DNA of 64,000 bases from Cupriavidus basilensis (GCF_008801925.2 NZ_CP062803.1:4030001-4094000); one strand, 5' to 3'. Shown: positions 52,765-61,915, counted from the first letter of the stretch. Notes: a model not told the origin generated them from the sequence alone. Numbers and translations are program-made.

Positions 52765-53441
52765 TTCTTTGCTCCCGCGGCCGTCTTGGCCGCCGCGGCT
52801 TCCGCCTTGCGCTGCGCCGCCTGTTCGTCAGGGTCCAGCGCGCGGTAGGCCATGGCCGTGGCTTCCATCGTCAGCCCGCCATCCTTGCCGGTAGTGAACT
52901 GCAGCCCCTGCATCGAGACGATGCGCGAGAGCGCAGCAACATCGGCGTTGAACTGGGCCACGTCGTGGTAGCGGCCGGTAACCTTCAGGTTGACCGGGAT
53001 CTCGGCAAAGTAGGGCTTGATCACGGCGGCTTGCGGCTTGAACAACTCGAACTGCAGGCCGCGCGCCACGCCAGCGTGATTGACATCGGCCAGCAGCGCG
53101 TCCATCTCGGTCTTGTTGGGCAACTGGCGCTCTACCAGTGCCACGCGCTGCTCCACCTCCGCCTTTTGCTTGCGCAGCGCGTCCAGGTTGGCCACCTGCG
53201 CCACCTTGCTCAGGTAGGACTGCTTCAGGGTGTCCTGCTCGGCATGCCGGCGATCGAGATCCTCGAGCTTGCCGCTCCAGTAGAACTGCCAGCCCAGCAG
53301 CAGCACCAGCACCGCAGCCAGCACCGCGAACAGCACGCGTGGGGCCCCCGGCCAGGTTTCCGGCTCATTGAGGTTCAGGCCACGGAACTGCGCGGTGAGA
53401 TCGTTCAGCGTGGCGAGATTGATTTCGCTATTGAGTGCCAT
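52761..53441 (-). CDS. pilO: Type IV pilus alignment protein PilO
   Basis: A 226-residue bitopic protein forming a heterodimer with PilN. One membrane helix (VLFAVLAAVLVLLLGWQFYW, residues ~36-55) precedes a coiled coil and ferredoxin-like domain (VNLKVTGRYHDVAQFNADVA). The frame is open far upstream, but ATG 53441 (MALNSEINLATL) follows a good AAAGG sequence and starts 2 bp after the pilN stop. Confidence 0.95.
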   Translation of the reverse strand: MALNSEINLATLNDLTAQFRGLNLNEPETWPGAPRVLFAVLAAVLVLLLGWQFYWSGKLEDLDRRHAEQDTLKQSYLSKVAQVANLDALRKQKAEVEQRVALVERQLPNKTEMDALLADVNHAGVARGLQFELFKPQAAVIKPYFAEIPVNLKVTGRYHDVAQFNADVAALSRIVSMQGLQFTTGKDGGLTMEATAMAYRALDPDEQAAQRKAEAAAAKTAAGAKK

Positions 53442-53443
53442 GG

Positions 53444-54088
53444 TCAGCCCTTTCCGCCTGCTGGCGCACTCGCGCCGGCGAGGCCGGCCTTGCCCTTCTT
53501 GCCGTCCTCCGGCGCTTCCGGCGCACGGTAGGCAAAGCGCATGGAGAAATCGAACAGGCGCCGCTGCTCGCGCAGGTTGTTGGTCATCATCACGGCCTTG
53601 GATTCGCCCAGCTCGGCCTTGTCCAGCCACTGCACCTGACTGAGGTTGCGCAGCAACTCCGACACGCGCTCGTTCGACTGCGCGATGCCAGTCACGGTAA
53701 AGGCGTCGCCGGTCTGCTTGAGGGTGGTCAGGTACACGCCTTCGGGCACTTGGCGCACCAGTTCCTCCAGCAACTGCACGGGGCGGTTGCGCTCGTTCTG
53801 CAGGCCCTCGATGGCCTTCTGCCGCTGCAGCAGCCCTTCGATATCCTTGCGCAGCGTATTGACCTCGCGGATCTGCCCGTCCATGCGGTTGTTCTCTGCG
53901 AGGAGCACCTGGTTCAGGCTGGACACGGCATCGACGCGGTGATCGATGTACATGCCGCCCAGCAGCACCACCAGCGCGCCGGCGCCGGCCGCGCCGCCCA
54001 GCAGGGCGTAGACCTTCTTGCGCCGCGAGGCCCTGCGGGCTTCGTGGTAAGGCAGCAGATTAACTGTCGGGATCGAATTGGTGGACAT
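53444..54088 (-). CDS. pilN: Type IV pilus alignment protein PilN
   Basis: A 214-residue bitopic protein. Its short cytoplasmic N-terminus contains IPTVNLLPYHEARR, the conserved PilM-binding INLLP motif. A membrane helix follows (VYALLGGAAGAGALVVLLGG, from residue ~26), then a coiled coil and the periplasmic domain with VYLTTLKQTGDAFTVTGIAQ. The C-terminus is Gly/Lys-rich. It lies 18 bp downstream of pilM. Confidence 0.95.
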   Translation of the reverse strand: MSTNSIPTVNLLPYHEARRASRRKKVYALLGGAAGAGALVVLLGGMYIDHRVDAVSSLNQVLLAENNRMDGQIREVNTLRKDIEGLLQRQKAIEGLQNERNRPVQLLEELVRQVPEGVYLTTLKQTGDAFTVTGIAQSNERVSELLRNLSQVQWLDKAELGESKAVMMTNNLREQRRLFDFSMRFAYRAPEAPEDGKKGKAGLAGASAPAGGKG

Positions 54089-54106
54089 GCGGCTTCCCTC
54101 GCTGGC

Positions 54107-55192
54107 TTACTGCAGGCCGCGCAGCGCAAGCCCGGCGCTCACGATGTAGGCCGGCAGGTCGCGCTGCAGATAGCGCTCGTTGACCTTGACGGCTGTCATC
54201 ATGTTGGCAAAGGGGTTGGCCAGCGTGGTGGTGATCTCGGTTTGCTGCTCGATCGCGGCGTGCACGCCGACCAGCGACGCATGGCCACCGGAGAGCAGGA
54301 TCTCGTCGACCCGGCCGATGCTCGAAGCTGACAGGAAGTTGCGCACGGCGCCTTGCACCTCCACCGCCAGCGCCTCTAGGGAGGGCTTGAGCAACTGGGT
54401 GCGCCAGGCTTCGGGCAGCGTATTCTTGCGCTTCTTGATCTCGGCCTTGAGCGCGTCCAGCGTAAACATGCGCGCCGCGCTCTGGGTGAGCTGGTCGCCG
54501 TAGCTGTTGAGCGGCTGCTCGTAGAGTTCTTTCCAGCCTTGGTAGAAGATCGCCTTGGAGCGGCTGCCGCCAAGGTGGATCACTGCCACCACGGGCAGTT
54601 CCTTGGCATCGGTGGCGCTGATGTCGGCAGACACGCCCAGCATCTGCACCACGGAGCGCTGCACCGCGTATTCCTCGACGTCCATCACGTGCGGCTTGAG
54701 TCCGGCCATTTCGGCAGCGGTCACGCGCTCCTGCACACGGTCGCTGTTGGCAGCGGTCACGCGCACGCCGATGCCGCCCTCGGTTTCGCTGGGGCCGATC
54801 ACGGCGAAATCGAAATTGACGGCCTGCGATGGCGGATAGAGGCGATGCGCCTCGGATTCCACCTGGACGTAAAGCTCGTCCTCGGACAGGTTGTCCGGCA
54901 GGCTGACGGTCTGCGATTCGGTCAGCATCGAAGGCACGCCGAGCACCACCTCCTTGGAGCGGATGCCGGCTTTGCCGAGGGCGCGCTTCAGAGCGATGCC
55001 AACGGCTTCGATATTGACCACGTTGCCATCGGCAACGGCATTACGGTCCAGCAGTTCGCTGGCACATTTTTCCAGCCGATAGTCGTTCTTGCCACTGCCC
55101 ACGGACAGCTCGACTACCTTAACGCTGGACGACCCGATGTCAACGCCGACCGTCGTACGGCGCAACAACCCCGACAAGATACCTCGCCGCAA
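54107..55192 (-). CDS. pilM: Type IV pilus actin-like protein PilM
   Basis: A 361-residue cytoplasmic actin-like ATPase that binds the PilN tail. The phosphate-1 loop is VGVDIGSSSVKVVEL, and later motifs include VIHLGGSRSKAIFY and ILLSGGHASLVGV. The frame is open to 55357, with an ATG at 55351, which would add 53 residues not seen in typical PilM proteins. TTG at 55192 is chosen because AGGGG precedes it by 6 nt and it gives the usual family length. The true start remains open. It is divergent from mrcA, as in most pilM loci. Confidence 0.9.
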   Translation of the reverse strand: MRRGILSGLLRRTTVGVDIGSSSVKVVELSVGSGKNDYRLEKCASELLDRNAVADGNVVNIEAVGIALKRALGKAGIRSKEVVLGVPSMLTESQTVSLPDNLSEDELYVQVESEAHRLYPPSQAVNFDFAVIGPSETEGGIGVRVTAANSDRVQERVTAAEMAGLKPHVMDVEEYAVQRSVVQMLGVSADISATDAKELPVVAVIHLGGSRSKAIFYQGWKELYEQPLNSYGDQLTQSAARMFTLDALKAEIKKRKNTLPEAWRTQLLKPSLEALAVEVQGAVRNFLSASSIGRVDEILLSGGHASLVGVHAAIEQQTEITTTLANPFANMMTAVKVNERYLQRDLPAYIVSAGLALRGLQ

Positions 55193-55548
55193 GGTGACCC
55201 CCTGACCGTTGAACTCGCCTTGGCTTGGTTGCTCTAATTTGGCGAGTCTGTATTGTTTCTTGGATGAAACGTTTTGCTCTTTTAGTTGGTGGATTCTCAC
55301 CAAAAAACGGGGCGCTGGCAATGTGCCGGTTTGACCACGATTGCTTTTCATCAACACCCCTCACAAAGCGTTGCCAAAATCCCACGGTACCCCTCGCCCT
55401 ACCCACTTCGCCCATCTTTTCGTTTCATGCAGATCTCAATCCCATTACATCTTGTAACAGCGCGATAGCGGCTTGCGCGCCACAGCGCGCCGGGAGCGGA
55501 GTATCCCGGGAGATATAATCCCGGCACCTCTAACTAGGTATTTCCCTT
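55193..55548. other. 356-bp divergent pilM-mrcA region
   Basis: If pilM starts at 55192 this gap holds both promoters. It is more AT-rich than its surroundings and contains TTGGTG-GATTCT-CACCAA (55286-55303), a 6-bp inverted repeat. The mrcA -10 lies at 55514-55519. No gene is supported here. Confidence 0.5.
55506..55524 (+). promoter_or_regulatory. mrcA -10 box inside an inverted repeat
   Basis: A perfect TATAAT (55514-55519) lies within CCGGGA-N7-TCCCGG (55506-55524), 30 bp before the mrcA ATG. The -35 position is not consensus. A protein bound to the repeat would cover the -10, so it is a plausible operator. Confidence 0.5.
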
Positions 55549-57921
55549 ATGGCCACAGCACAACAGAAGCCGTCCCTACCTGCCCGACGTCCGATCTGGA
55601 TGCGGCTGACCTTTTGGGCCCTGGGCCTGCTGGTAGCCGGGATCGTGGCGGTGGCACTGCTGGTGGGATACGCGCTGCTGGTGGCCGCGCCCAACCTGCC
55701 ATCGCTCGACACCATCACGGATTACCGTCCGAAGATCCCATTGCGGATCTACACGGCCGACAACGTGCTCATCGGTGAGTTCGGCGAGGAACGGCGCAAT
55801 TTCGTGCCGATTGCGGAAATACCGGACGTCATGAAGAAAGCCGTGCTGGCCATCGAGGACGATCGCTTCTACGAACACGGCGGCGTCGACTTCGTCGGCG
55901 TGCTGCGCGCCGGGCTGGCCAACCTGCGCGGCGGCCTGTCGCAGGGCGCCTCCACCATCACCATGCAGGTGGCGCGCAACTTCTTCCTCTCCAGCGAAAA
56001 GACGTACACCCGCAAGCTGTATGAAATGCTGCTGGCCTACAAGATCGAGGCCAACCTGTCCAAGGACCAGATCCTCGAGCTGTACATGAACCAGATCTAC
56101 CTGGGGCAGCGCGCCTATGGCTTTGCCAGCGCGGCCCGGGTGTATTTCGGCAAGTCGATCAAGGACGTGACGCCGGCCGAGGCCGCCATGCTGGCCGGCC
56201 TGCCCAAGGCGCCGTCGGCCTACAACCCGGTGGTCAACCCCAAGCGCGCCAAGGTACGCCAGGAGTACATCCTGCAGCGCATGCGCGACCTGCGCTACCT
56301 CACGCCCGAGCAATACGACCAGGCCATCCACGAAGAACTGAAGGTGCGCGGCGAGGGCAATGAGTTCTCCACCCACGCCGAGTACGTGGCCGAGATCGTG
56401 CGCCAGTTGATGTACGCGCAATACCGCGAGGAAACCTACACCCGCGGCCTGACCGTCTACACCACGCTGAACAAGCCCGACCAGGACGCTGCCTATGAGG
56501 CGGTGCGCTCGGGCATCATGAATTACGAGCGCCGCCACGGCTACCGTGGCCCCGAGGCCTTTATCGACCTGCCCGCCGGCGCGGACGAGCGCGAGCAGGC
56601 CATCGACGACGCGCTGCTGGAGCACCCGGGCAGCGACGACCTGCGCTCGGCCGTGGTCACCAGCGTGACGGCCAAGCAGGTCACCGCCACGCTGCTGTCC
56701 GGCGAAGTCGCCACCATCGAAGGCCAGGCGCTGCGCTTCATCGCGCCGTCGCTGGCGGCCAATGCGCAGCCCAAGGCCAAGATCCGGCCGGGCGCGATCA
56801 TCCGCGTGACGCAGGACGAAAAAGGCGCATGGACGGTCACGCAGCTGCCGGAAGTATCCGCCGCCTTTATCTCGCTCAACCCGGAGGACGGCGAGATCCG
56901 CTCGATGGTTGGCGGTTTCGATTTCAACCGCAACAAGTTCAACCACGTGACGCAGGCCTGGCGCCAGCCCGGCTCCAGCTTCAAGCCGTTCATCTACTCC
57001 GCGGCGCTGGAAAAGGGCTTCTCCCCCGCCACGGTGATCAATGACGCGCCACTGTCGATCAGCGATAACGGTGGCCAGGTGTGGGAGCCGAAGAACTACG
57101 ACGGCAAGTTCGAAGGCCCGATGACCATGCGCCGTGCGCTGGCCAAGTCCAAAAATCTGGTGTCGGTGCGCATCCTGCGCGCCATCGGCACCCAGTACGC
57201 CCAGGACTACATCACGCGCTTCGGCTTCGACGCTGACAAGCACCCGGCCTACCTGCCGATGGCGCTGGGCGCGGGCAGCGTCACGCCGCTGCAGATGGCG
57301 GGCGCTTACTCGGTGTTTGCCAACGGCGGCTACCGCGTCAACCCCTACCTGATCCAGAAGGTGGTCGATTCGCGCGGCAACGTCATCTCCGAAACCAAGC
57401 CGCAGCGCGCCGGGCAGGACGCGGTACGCGTGCTCGATGCCCGCACCGCCTTCATTGCGGACTCCATGCTGCGCGACGTGGTGCGCACCGGCACGGCCAA
57501 CAGCGCCAAGCAGCGCCTGGGCCGCAACGACCTGGCCGGCAAGACCGGCACCACCAACGACGCCGTCGACGCCTGGTTCGCCGGCTACACGCCCAAGCTG
57601 GTGGCGATCGCCTGGATGGGCTACGACCAGCCCAAGAGCCTGGGCGTGCGCGAGACCGGCGGTGGCCTGGCCCTGCCGATCTGGGTAGGCTACATGGGCA
57701 AGATGCTCAAGGGCGTACCGGAACTCCCCGAACGCCAGGCCCCGGAAGGCGTGGTCATGGTGGGCGGCGACTGGACCTTCGAGGAAAATGCGGGCGGCGC
57801 TGGCGTGGCTTCGGTTGGCCTTGGCGATCCGTGGCCTGGCAAGCCGGACGAAAGCACGCAATCGCCCGCCGACGTCGAGGCAGAGAAAAAGCGCATCCTG
57901 GAAATGTTCGGCGGCGGCTGA
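55549..57921 (+). CDS. mrcA: Penicillin-binding protein 1A
   Basis: A 790-residue bifunctional peptidoglycan synthase. A single N-terminal membrane helix (FWALGLLVAGIVAVALLVGY, residues ~23-42) precedes the GT51 glycosyltransferase with IEDDRFYEHGGVDFVGVLR and QGASTITMQVARNFFLS. The transpeptidase has the SxxK nucleophile in PGSSFKPFIY, SxN in AKSKNLVSVR and KTG in AGKTGTTNDAVDAWF. An OB-like insert lies between the two domains. It is divergent from pilM and followed by a terminator. Confidence 0.96.
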   Translation: MATAQQKPSLPARRPIWMRLTFWALGLLVAGIVAVALLVGYALLVAAPNLPSLDTITDYRPKIPLRIYTADNVLIGEFGEERRNFVPIAEIPDVMKKAVLAIEDDRFYEHGGVDFVGVLRAGLANLRGGLSQGASTITMQVARNFFLSSEKTYTRKLYEMLLAYKIEANLSKDQILELYMNQIYLGQRAYGFASAARVYFGKSIKDVTPAEAAMLAGLPKAPSAYNPVVNPKRAKVRQEYILQRMRDLRYLTPEQYDQAIHEELKVRGEGNEFSTHAEYVAEIVRQLMYAQYREETYTRGLTVYTTLNKPDQDAAYEAVRSGIMNYERRHGYRGPEAFIDLPAGADEREQAIDDALLEHPGSDDLRSAVVTSVTAKQVTATLLSGEVATIEGQALRFIAPSLAANAQPKAKIRPGAIIRVTQDEKGAWTVTQLPEVSAAFISLNPEDGEIRSMVGGFDFNRNKFNHVTQAWRQPGSSFKPFIYSAALEKGFSPATVINDAPLSISDNGGQVWEPKNYDGKFEGPMTMRRALAKSKNLVSVRILRAIGTQYAQDYITRFGFDADKHPAYLPMALGAGSVTPLQMAGAYSVFANGGYRVNPYLIQKVVDSRGNVISETKPQRAGQDAVRVLDARTAFIADSMLRDVVRTGTANSAKQRLGRNDLAGKTGTTNDAVDAWFAGYTPKLVAIAWMGYDQPKSLGVRETGGGLALPIWVGYMGKMLKGVPELPERQAPEGVVMVGGDWTFEENAGGAGVASVGLGDPWPGKPDESTQSPADVEAEKKRILEMFGGG

Positions 57922-57952
57922 GGGGCGCCGCCGGGACAGCTTCCCGCCAATG

Positions 57953-57982
57953 AAAAAGCCGGCTTCGCGCCGGCTTTTTTTC
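57953..57982 (+). terminator. terminator of mrcA (bidirectional with cyaY)
   Basis: AAAAAGCCGGC (57953-57963) and GCCGGCTTTTT (57969-57979) form an 11-bp stem with a TTCGC loop and extra Ts. Its symmetry allows it to stop transcription from both mrcA and the convergent cyaY. Confidence 0.9.
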
Positions 57983-58000
57983 GTGCCTGGGCGAGAGCGC

Positions 58001-58336
58001 TCAGGCCAGTTTCAACGTCACCCCCGCCTGCTGGCTCACATAGCCCGATAGCGCCGCATACAGCTCACCGCCGCCGCGCGTATCGACCCAGCGCTGGCCA
58101 TCATGGCGAAAATGGAAACCACCCGAGCGCGCGGCCACCCACAGTTCCTGCATGGGCGCCTGGCTGTTGACGATGATCTTGGAGCCGTCTTCGAATTCGA
58201 GCTCCATGAGATTGCCGGCACGGTTGATTTCGATATCGGCGTCGGCCGCGTCGGCGGCGGTTTCCACCGAGCTTTCCAGCCGGTCCAGCTCTTGCTGGGC
58301 CAGCGCCAGGAACTCACTTTCACTCATGGGGGGCAT
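58001..58336 (-). CDS. cyaY: CyaY, bacterial frataxin
   Basis: A 111-residue iron-binding protein that modulates Fe-S cluster assembly. The acidic first helix (ESEFLALAQQELDRLESSVE and following DAADADIEI) and the strands DGSKIIVNSQAPMQELWVAA, GFHFRHDGQRWVDTRGG match frataxins. ATG 58336 has GGAG 6 bp upstream; the upstream TTG start is rejected. A 16-bp palindrome lies 29-44 bp upstream. Confidence 0.96.
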   Translation of the reverse strand: MPPMSESEFLALAQQELDRLESSVETAADAADADIEINRAGNLMELEFEDGSKIIVNSQAPMQELWVAARSGGFHFRHDGQRWVDTRGGGELYAALSGYVSQQAGVTLKLA

Positions 58337-58364
58337 GCTAAACTCCAAGACCGCCGGCCAGCGC

Positions 58365-58380
58365 CGCTATAGCTATAGCG
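58365..58380. promoter_or_regulatory. perfect 16-bp palindrome between cyaY and lptM
   Basis: CGCTATAGCTATAGCG is fully self-complementary. It contains TATAGC -10-like hexamers facing both ways, so it may combine divergent -10 elements with an operator. It lies 29 bp from the cyaY start and 127 bp from the lptM start. Confidence 0.55.
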
Positions 58381-58507
58381 ATGTAGTGCCGTAGCCGGCA
58401 GCGTATTGAAAAGTACTTCGTCTTTCCGGTGGCCCCGCCGCGCTCCGCTTGAGGGACACTCCGGGACGATCGGGGACGACCCTGGACGACATTTTAAGGA
58501 CGACCCG

Positions 58508-58759
58508 ATGTTGCGTCGTGTTGCGATTGTATCGGCGTTTGCCGCCAGCCTTGCGATGCCCCTGCTGTCGGGATGCGGCATCCGCGGCCCGCTGGTGATG
58601 CCCAAGCAGCCTCCCGCACCGGCGCAGCCGGGTGTACCGGATCCCGGCCTGGGCAACCCGGCCGTGCCGAATCCGGCGGCGCCCCGGGGCTCCGCCTCCA
58701 CTGCGGCACCCGCCACGGCCCCGGACGCAGTGCCGGCCGCCACCCCCACCGCCAAATAA
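58508..58759 (+). CDS. lptM: LptM (YifL/LppL-type) small lipoprotein
   Basis: An 83-residue lipoprotein with lipobox LLSGC at residue ~22 immediately followed by GIRGPLVMP, matching the GLKGPLY-type start of LptM/YifL, a helper of LptD disulfide maturation. The tail is Pro/Ala-rich. AAGGA lies 8-9 bp upstream of the ATG. It sits 2 bp before lysA, the usual neighbour in proteobacteria. Confidence 0.88.
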   Translation: MLRRVAIVSAFAASLAMPLLSGCGIRGPLVMPKQPPAPAQPGVPDPGLGNPAVPNPAAPRGSASTAAPATAPDAVPAATPTAK

Positions 58760-58761
58760 CC

Positions 58762-60030
58762 ATGACCGCCTTCTTCCATCGCCACGACGGCGCCCTGAGC
58801 GTCGAGCACGTGCCGCTCGCGCGCATTGCCGCCGAATACGGCACCCCTACCTACGTCTACTCGCGCGCCGCGCTGACCGCCGCCTACCAGGCCTACGCCG
58901 CTGCGTGCCAGGGGCGCCGCGCGCGCGTGCAGTACGCCATGAAGGCCAATTCGAACCTGGCGATCCTGCAGGTCTTTGCCAGGCTCGGCGCGGGCTTCGA
59001 TATCGTCTCTGGCGGCGAGTTGCAGCGCGTGCTGGCAGTGGGCGGCGATCCGCGCAAGGTAGTGTTCTCGGGCGTGGGCAAGACCGCCGCCGAGATGGAA
59101 CTGGCGCTCCAGCACGATGTGCTGTCGTTCAACGTGGAGTCGATCCCCGAGCTGGACCGCCTCAATGCCGTGGCCGGCCGCCTGGGCAAGCGCGCGCGCG
59201 TGTCGCTGCGCATCAACCCGGATGTGGACGCCAAGACCCACCCGTATATTTCCACCGGCCTGAAGGGCAACAAGTTCGGCATCGCCTTCGAGGACGTGCT
59301 GCCTACCTACCGCGCCGCCGCCGCGCTGCCGCACCTGGAAGTCGCGGGCATCGACTGCCATATCGGCTCGCAGATCACCGAGGTCGCCCCTTACCTGGAA
59401 GCGCTGGACAAGGTGCTGGACGTGGTGGAAGCGCTGGAACGCGAAGGCATCAACCTTGAGCATATCGACGTGGGCGGTGGACTCGGCATCACTTACGACG
59501 ACGAGACCCCGCCGGACATCACCGGCTTTGCCCGCACGCTGCTGGACCGCGTGGCAGAGCGTGGCCATGGCCATCGCGAGGTGCTGTTCGAGCCGGGCCG
59601 CTCGCTGGTGGGCAACGCCGGCGTGCTGCTGACCCAGGTCGAGTTCATCAAGCCAGGCGCCGCCAAGAACTTCTGCATCGTCGACGCGGCCATGAACGAC
59701 CTGGCCCGCCCCGCCATGTACGAGGCCTACCACCGCATCGAGCCCGTGCAGCTGCGCGAGGCCGCACAGGCCACCGCCCTGACCTACGACGTGGTCGGCC
59801 CGGTGTGCGAATCCGGCGACTGGCTCGGCCGCGACCGCGCCCTGGCGGTGCAGCCGGGCGACCTGCTGGCCGTGATGTCAGCTGGCGCCTATGGCTTCGT
59901 CATGAGCTCCAACTACAACACCCGCCCGCGCGCGGCCGAAGTCATGGTCGACGGCGACGACGTGCACCTGGTGCGCGGCCGCGAGCACGTGGCTGACCTG
60001 TTCCGCGACGAACGCCTGCTGCAAGGCTAA
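58762..60030 (+). CDS. lysA: Diaminopimelate decarboxylase
   Basis: A 422-residue PLP enzyme making lysine from meso-diaminopimelate. The PLP lysine is in QYAMKANSNLAIL; HIGSQITEVAPYLEAL, DVGGGLGITYDDE and FEPGRSLVGNAGVL form the cofactor site; and PVCESGDWLGRDR with YGFVMSSNYNTRPR completes the interface active site. It starts 2 bp after lptM. Confidence 0.97.
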   Translation: MTAFFHRHDGALSVEHVPLARIAAEYGTPTYVYSRAALTAAYQAYAAACQGRRARVQYAMKANSNLAILQVFARLGAGFDIVSGGELQRVLAVGGDPRKVVFSGVGKTAAEMELALQHDVLSFNVESIPELDRLNAVAGRLGKRARVSLRINPDVDAKTHPYISTGLKGNKFGIAFEDVLPTYRAAAALPHLEVAGIDCHIGSQITEVAPYLEALDKVLDVVEALEREGINLEHIDVGGGLGITYDDETPPDITGFARTLLDRVAERGHGHREVLFEPGRSLVGNAGVLLTQVEFIKPGAAKNFCIVDAAMNDLARPAMYEAYHRIEPVQLREAAQATALTYDVVGPVCESGDWLGRDRALAVQPGDLLAVMSAGAYGFVMSSNYNTRPRAAEVMVDGDDVHLVRGREHVADLFRDERLLQG

Positions 60031-60077
60031 GCGCCCGCCCTCCCCGTCACCGCGCCAAGCTGCCAGCAACACTCACC

Positions 60078-60212
60078 ATGGCCGTCGAGAACTTCGACAA
60101 GCTGCGCGGCCAGCACTTGTTCAGCCCGGACGACGCCGTGCCGGCGGCGCTGGCCGGGGGACATCTTGAAGCCCTATGGCTCCCCGGGCGCGAAATGACG
60201 CTCTGCCTTTGA
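60078..60212 (+). CDS. possible 44-codon ORF of unknown nature after lysA
   Basis: An ATG at 60078 opens a 44-codon frame (MAVENFDKLRGQHLFSPDDA at the start) with coding-like GC3. It ends at 60212, 4 bp before the convergent msrQ stop. No ribosome binding site is clear. It looks like either a small unrecognised protein or a remnant of a larger gene, and may be chance. Confidence 0.25.
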   Translation: MAVENFDKLRGQHLFSPDDAVPAALAGGHLEALWLPGREMTLCL

Positions 60213-60215
60213 GTT

Positions 60216-60914
60216 CTACCGGTGTGCCTTGAAGCCAGTTGCAGGCTTGCGCCACCACCACCAGACCCGCATCGCCAGTAACCCGAACACCACGGCGGCA
60301 TAGATCGATACCGTGCCAAAGTCGTGCTTGCCTGCCTTATGCCACCAGTAGTGCAGGATCGCCAGCACGGCAATGGCATACACCGCCCGGTGCAGCCCTT
60401 GCCAGCGCTTGCCACCCAGCCACTTGACCATGGCATTGGCTGAGGTGGCCGCCAGCGGCACCATCAGCACGAAGGCGGCAAACCCCACCGTGATGAAGGG
60501 GCGCTTGGCAATGTCCTTGATCATGTAGGCCACATCGAAGCCCCGGTCCACGGCAAGCCACAACAGGAAGTGCTGCAGCGCGTAGAAGAAGGCAAAGAGC
60601 CCGAGCATGCGGCGCAGCCGGATCAGCCAGTTCCAGCCCGTGAGCCGGCGCAGCGGCGTCACTGCCAGCGTGACGCACAGCATGACCAGCGTCCAGGTGC
60701 CGGTCGAGCGTGTGACGAACTCCAGCGGATTGGCACCGAACTGATCGGTAAAGCCGAGGTAGAGCAGCCGCAGGAAAGGCAGCATGGCAAGCAGCCACAC
60801 CGCCATCTTCACCGTGCGCACGCGTTCCGGCGCAAGCGTCGCGAGCCCGGGCTGCCCGGCCGCTCGCGCCGGACGCACCGCCTCGCGCGACGGGGACATA
60901 TCCGGGGGCGCCAT
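60216..60914 (-). CDS. msrQ: MsrQ, haem-binding membrane partner of MsrP
   Basis: A 232-residue inner-membrane b-type cytochrome that passes electrons from the quinone pool to MsrP. Helices include FAFFYALQHFLLWLAVDRGF, PFITVGFAAFVLMVPLAAT and AVYAIAVLAILHYWWH, with the His residues that bind haem. The N-terminal ~35 residues are hydrophilic. The start overlaps the msrP stop by one base (TGATG at 60916-60912). Confidence 0.94.
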   Translation of the reverse strand: MAPPDMSPSREAVRPARAAGQPGLATLAPERVRTVKMAVWLLAMLPFLRLLYLGFTDQFGANPLEFVTRSTGTWTLVMLCVTLAVTPLRRLTGWNWLIRLRRMLGLFAFFYALQHFLLWLAVDRGFDVAYMIKDIAKRPFITVGFAAFVLMVPLAATSANAMVKWLGGKRWQGLHRAVYAIAVLAILHYWWHKAGKHDFGTVSIYAAVVFGLLAMRVWWWWRKPATGFKAHR

Positions 60915-61915
60915 CAGAAGAACTTCCGCAGGTCCATGCCCTGGTACAGCGACGCCACCTGCTGCCCGTAGCCGTTGAACGGCAGCGTCTTGCGCTTGGG
61001 CGCGAACAGCGCGCCAAAGCCGCTGCCTTTGTCCTCGCCGATGCGGCGCTCCGTAGCCTGGCTCCAGCGCGGGTGATCCACGTCCGGGTTCACGTTGGAG
61101 TAAAAACCGTACTCCTGCGCCGCGGCAAGGTTCCAACTGGTGGCGGGCTGCTTGTCGACAAAGCGGATCCTGACGATGGACTTGGCGCTCTTGAAGCCGT
61201 ACTTCCAGGGCACCACCACGCGCACGGGCGCGCCGTTCTGGTTGGGCAACACCTCTCCGTACAGGCCAAAGGCCAGCAAGGTCAGCGGGTGCATCGCCTC
61301 GTCCAGGCGCAGCCCTTCGGTGTAAGGCCAGTCCAGCACGCGGGCGCTGACACCGGGCATCTGCTTCTTGTCGTTGAGGGTGACGAACTCCACGTACTTC
61401 GCGCCCGGCTGCGGCTCGACGCGGCGGACCAGCTCGGCCAGCGCATAGCCGCTCCACGGAATCACCATCGACCAGCCCTCCACGCAGCGCAGACGGTAGA
61501 CCCGCTCTTCCATCGGCATCAGGCGCATGAGTTCGTCGATGTCATAGACCTTGGGCTTCTTCACCAGGCCTTCGACCGCGAGCTGCCACGGCCGGGTCCG
61601 CAGCGTGCCGGCGTTGCGCGCCGGGTCCGCCTTGTCGGTGCCGAATTCGTAGTAGTTGTTGTACGTGGTGACGTCCTCGTAAGGTGTGCGCTTCTCAGGC
61701 ACCACGTACGCATTGTTGGGCGAGGCCGGCAATTTCTGCCCGCGCGGCGCCTGGGCAAGCGCATCGCGGGCGAACCATGGCGCTAGCGTACTCCCCGCTG
61801 CGCCCGCTGCTGCCAGCGCCAACAGGCGGCGCCGTGCGTCGAAAACACCGCGGGGCGTGATCTCGCTGGCGGCAATATCGTCGCCGCGCAGCCATTTCGG
61901 AGAGGGGATCAGCAT
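60914..61915 (-). CDS. msrP: MsrP, periplasmic methionine sulfoxide reductase
   Basis: A 333-residue molybdoenzyme of the sulfite oxidase family that repairs oxidised methionines in periplasmic proteins. The Tat signal has R29-R30 in [20 protein letters not shown]. The Cys that ligates molybdopterin is in [15 protein letters not shown]. Conserved blocks [13 protein letters not shown] and [20 protein letters not shown] are present. It is followed directly by msrQ and lies downstream of the ECF sigma/anti-sigma genes on the same strand. Confidence 0.96.
   Translation of the reverse strand: MLIPSPKWLRGDDIAASEITPRGVFDARRRLLALAAAGAAGSTLAPWFARDALAQAPRGQKLPASPNNAYVVPEKRTPYEDVTTYNNYYEFGTDKADPARNAGTLRTRPWQLAVEGLVKKPKVYDIDELMRLMPMEERVYRLRCVEGWSMVIPWSGYALAELVRRVEPQPGAKYVEFVTLNDKKQMPGVSARVLDWPYTEGLRLDEAMHPLTLLAFGLYGEVLPNQNGAPVRVVVPWKYGFKSAKSIVRIRFVDKQPATSWNLAAAQEYGFYSNVNPDVDHPRWSQATERRIGEDKGSGFGALFAPKRKTLPFNGYGQQVASLYQGMDLRKFF

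Noticed and set aside
55576..57861. A 761-codon minus-strand open frame opposite mrcA
   Set aside because: It is the antisense shadow of a complete PBP1A gene with all catalytic motifs.
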